Part shown: one piece after another, positions 63,974-64,000 of the stretch
How the letters are laid out: each line of letters opens with the position of its first letter
Position numbering within the stretch: the stretch's first letter is position 1
NCBI GenBank assembly: GCA_031553535.1
Contig: JAVBLM010000004.1
Coordinates: 103,224-167,223, forward strand
Reading direction: 5' to 3'
Origin: JAIROC01 sp031553535
Lineage (GTDB): Bacteria; Bacteroidota; Bacteroidia; Bacteroidales; WCHB1-69
Length of the DNA stretch: 64,000 nucleotides
Translations under genes and position numbers: made by a program
The notes under the pieces: model-generated
Databases searched by the model: none
What the model was told of the DNA's origin: nothing
What the model saw: the letters and a program-made list of their open reading frames with translations, nothing else

Positions 63974-64000
63974 ATGACAAGTTGGGATCTTATTAAAAGA
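63974..64000 (+). CDS. Start of a + strand gene cut by the window edge
   Basis: ATG at 63974 behind an A-rich stretch opens MTSWDLIKR with no stop before the edge. The family cannot be told from nine codons. The stretch 63876-63945 just upstream has a degenerate piece related to the core of the MITE-like repeat at 4054-4230 (GATTGCTTCG ... CGTCATTTCG). Confidence 0.4.

Overview
The window looks like a low-GC Bacteroidetes chromosome segment, probably Bacteroidales. The evidence is: TAnnTTTG-type -7 promoter boxes, usually without a Shine-Dalgarno; the long Bacteroidetes form of amidophosphoribosyltransferase; a viroplasmin-type RNase H; HU/DUF4469 proteins; and giant exported proteins ending in a type IX secretion (T9SS, Por) sorting domain. 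The genus cannot be named from the sequence. No rRNA, tRNA, CRISPR array, transposase or T9SS machinery gene was seen.

Left part, 1-11.9 kb, mostly + strand, ordinary genes: the 3' part of an outer-membrane helix-hairpin-helix/beta-barrel protein (entering from the left edge), a DcaP-like porin, a convergent head-GIN (DUF2807) lipoprotein, then panB, a purF-type gene, and a tightly coupled ribD - RNase H - EamA transporter run (start/stop overlaps), followed by a FlK-like thioesterase and a small PQ-loop-type membrane protein. The gap 3.9-5.2 kb and the purF-ribD junction hold dispersed repeats, a MITE-like element and two gene relics (a DUF4469 C-terminus and a second purF 3' end).

Right part, 12-62.3 kb, almost all on the - strand: four giant T9SS cargo proteins of 2956, 2506, 4042 and 4004 residues. 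All share one plan: signal peptide, N-terminal jelly-roll/MAM-like domain, Ig/CARDB-like domains, one or more right-handed beta-helix modules (2, 1, 5 and 5 copies), a shared C-terminal block, the T9SS sorting domain, and directly after the stop a GGCTGCC hairpin terminator. Three of the four (giants 1, 2, 4) are each preceded by a paralogous regulator: signal peptide, TPRs, one membrane helix, coiled coil, LuxR-like helix-turn-helix. Between regulator and giant lies a TAnnTTTG box with no evident -33 element, and upstream of it helically phased direct repeats (GGGAC/GGGGA for giants 1 and 4; four GAC cores exactly 11 bp apart for giant 2). I infer a repeated cassette in which a membrane-spanning one-component activator switches on its own giant surface protein. 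Giant 3 instead follows a 59-residue HTH gene divergent from an XRE-family gene, with palindromes around the small gene. A decayed fifth T9SS C-terminus lies between the XRE gene and giant 4.

An HU/DUF4469 DNA-binding protein sits between cassettes 2 and 3. The right edge carries stress genes on the - strand (Hsp20 and an HdeD-like membrane protein) and the first codons of a + strand gene.
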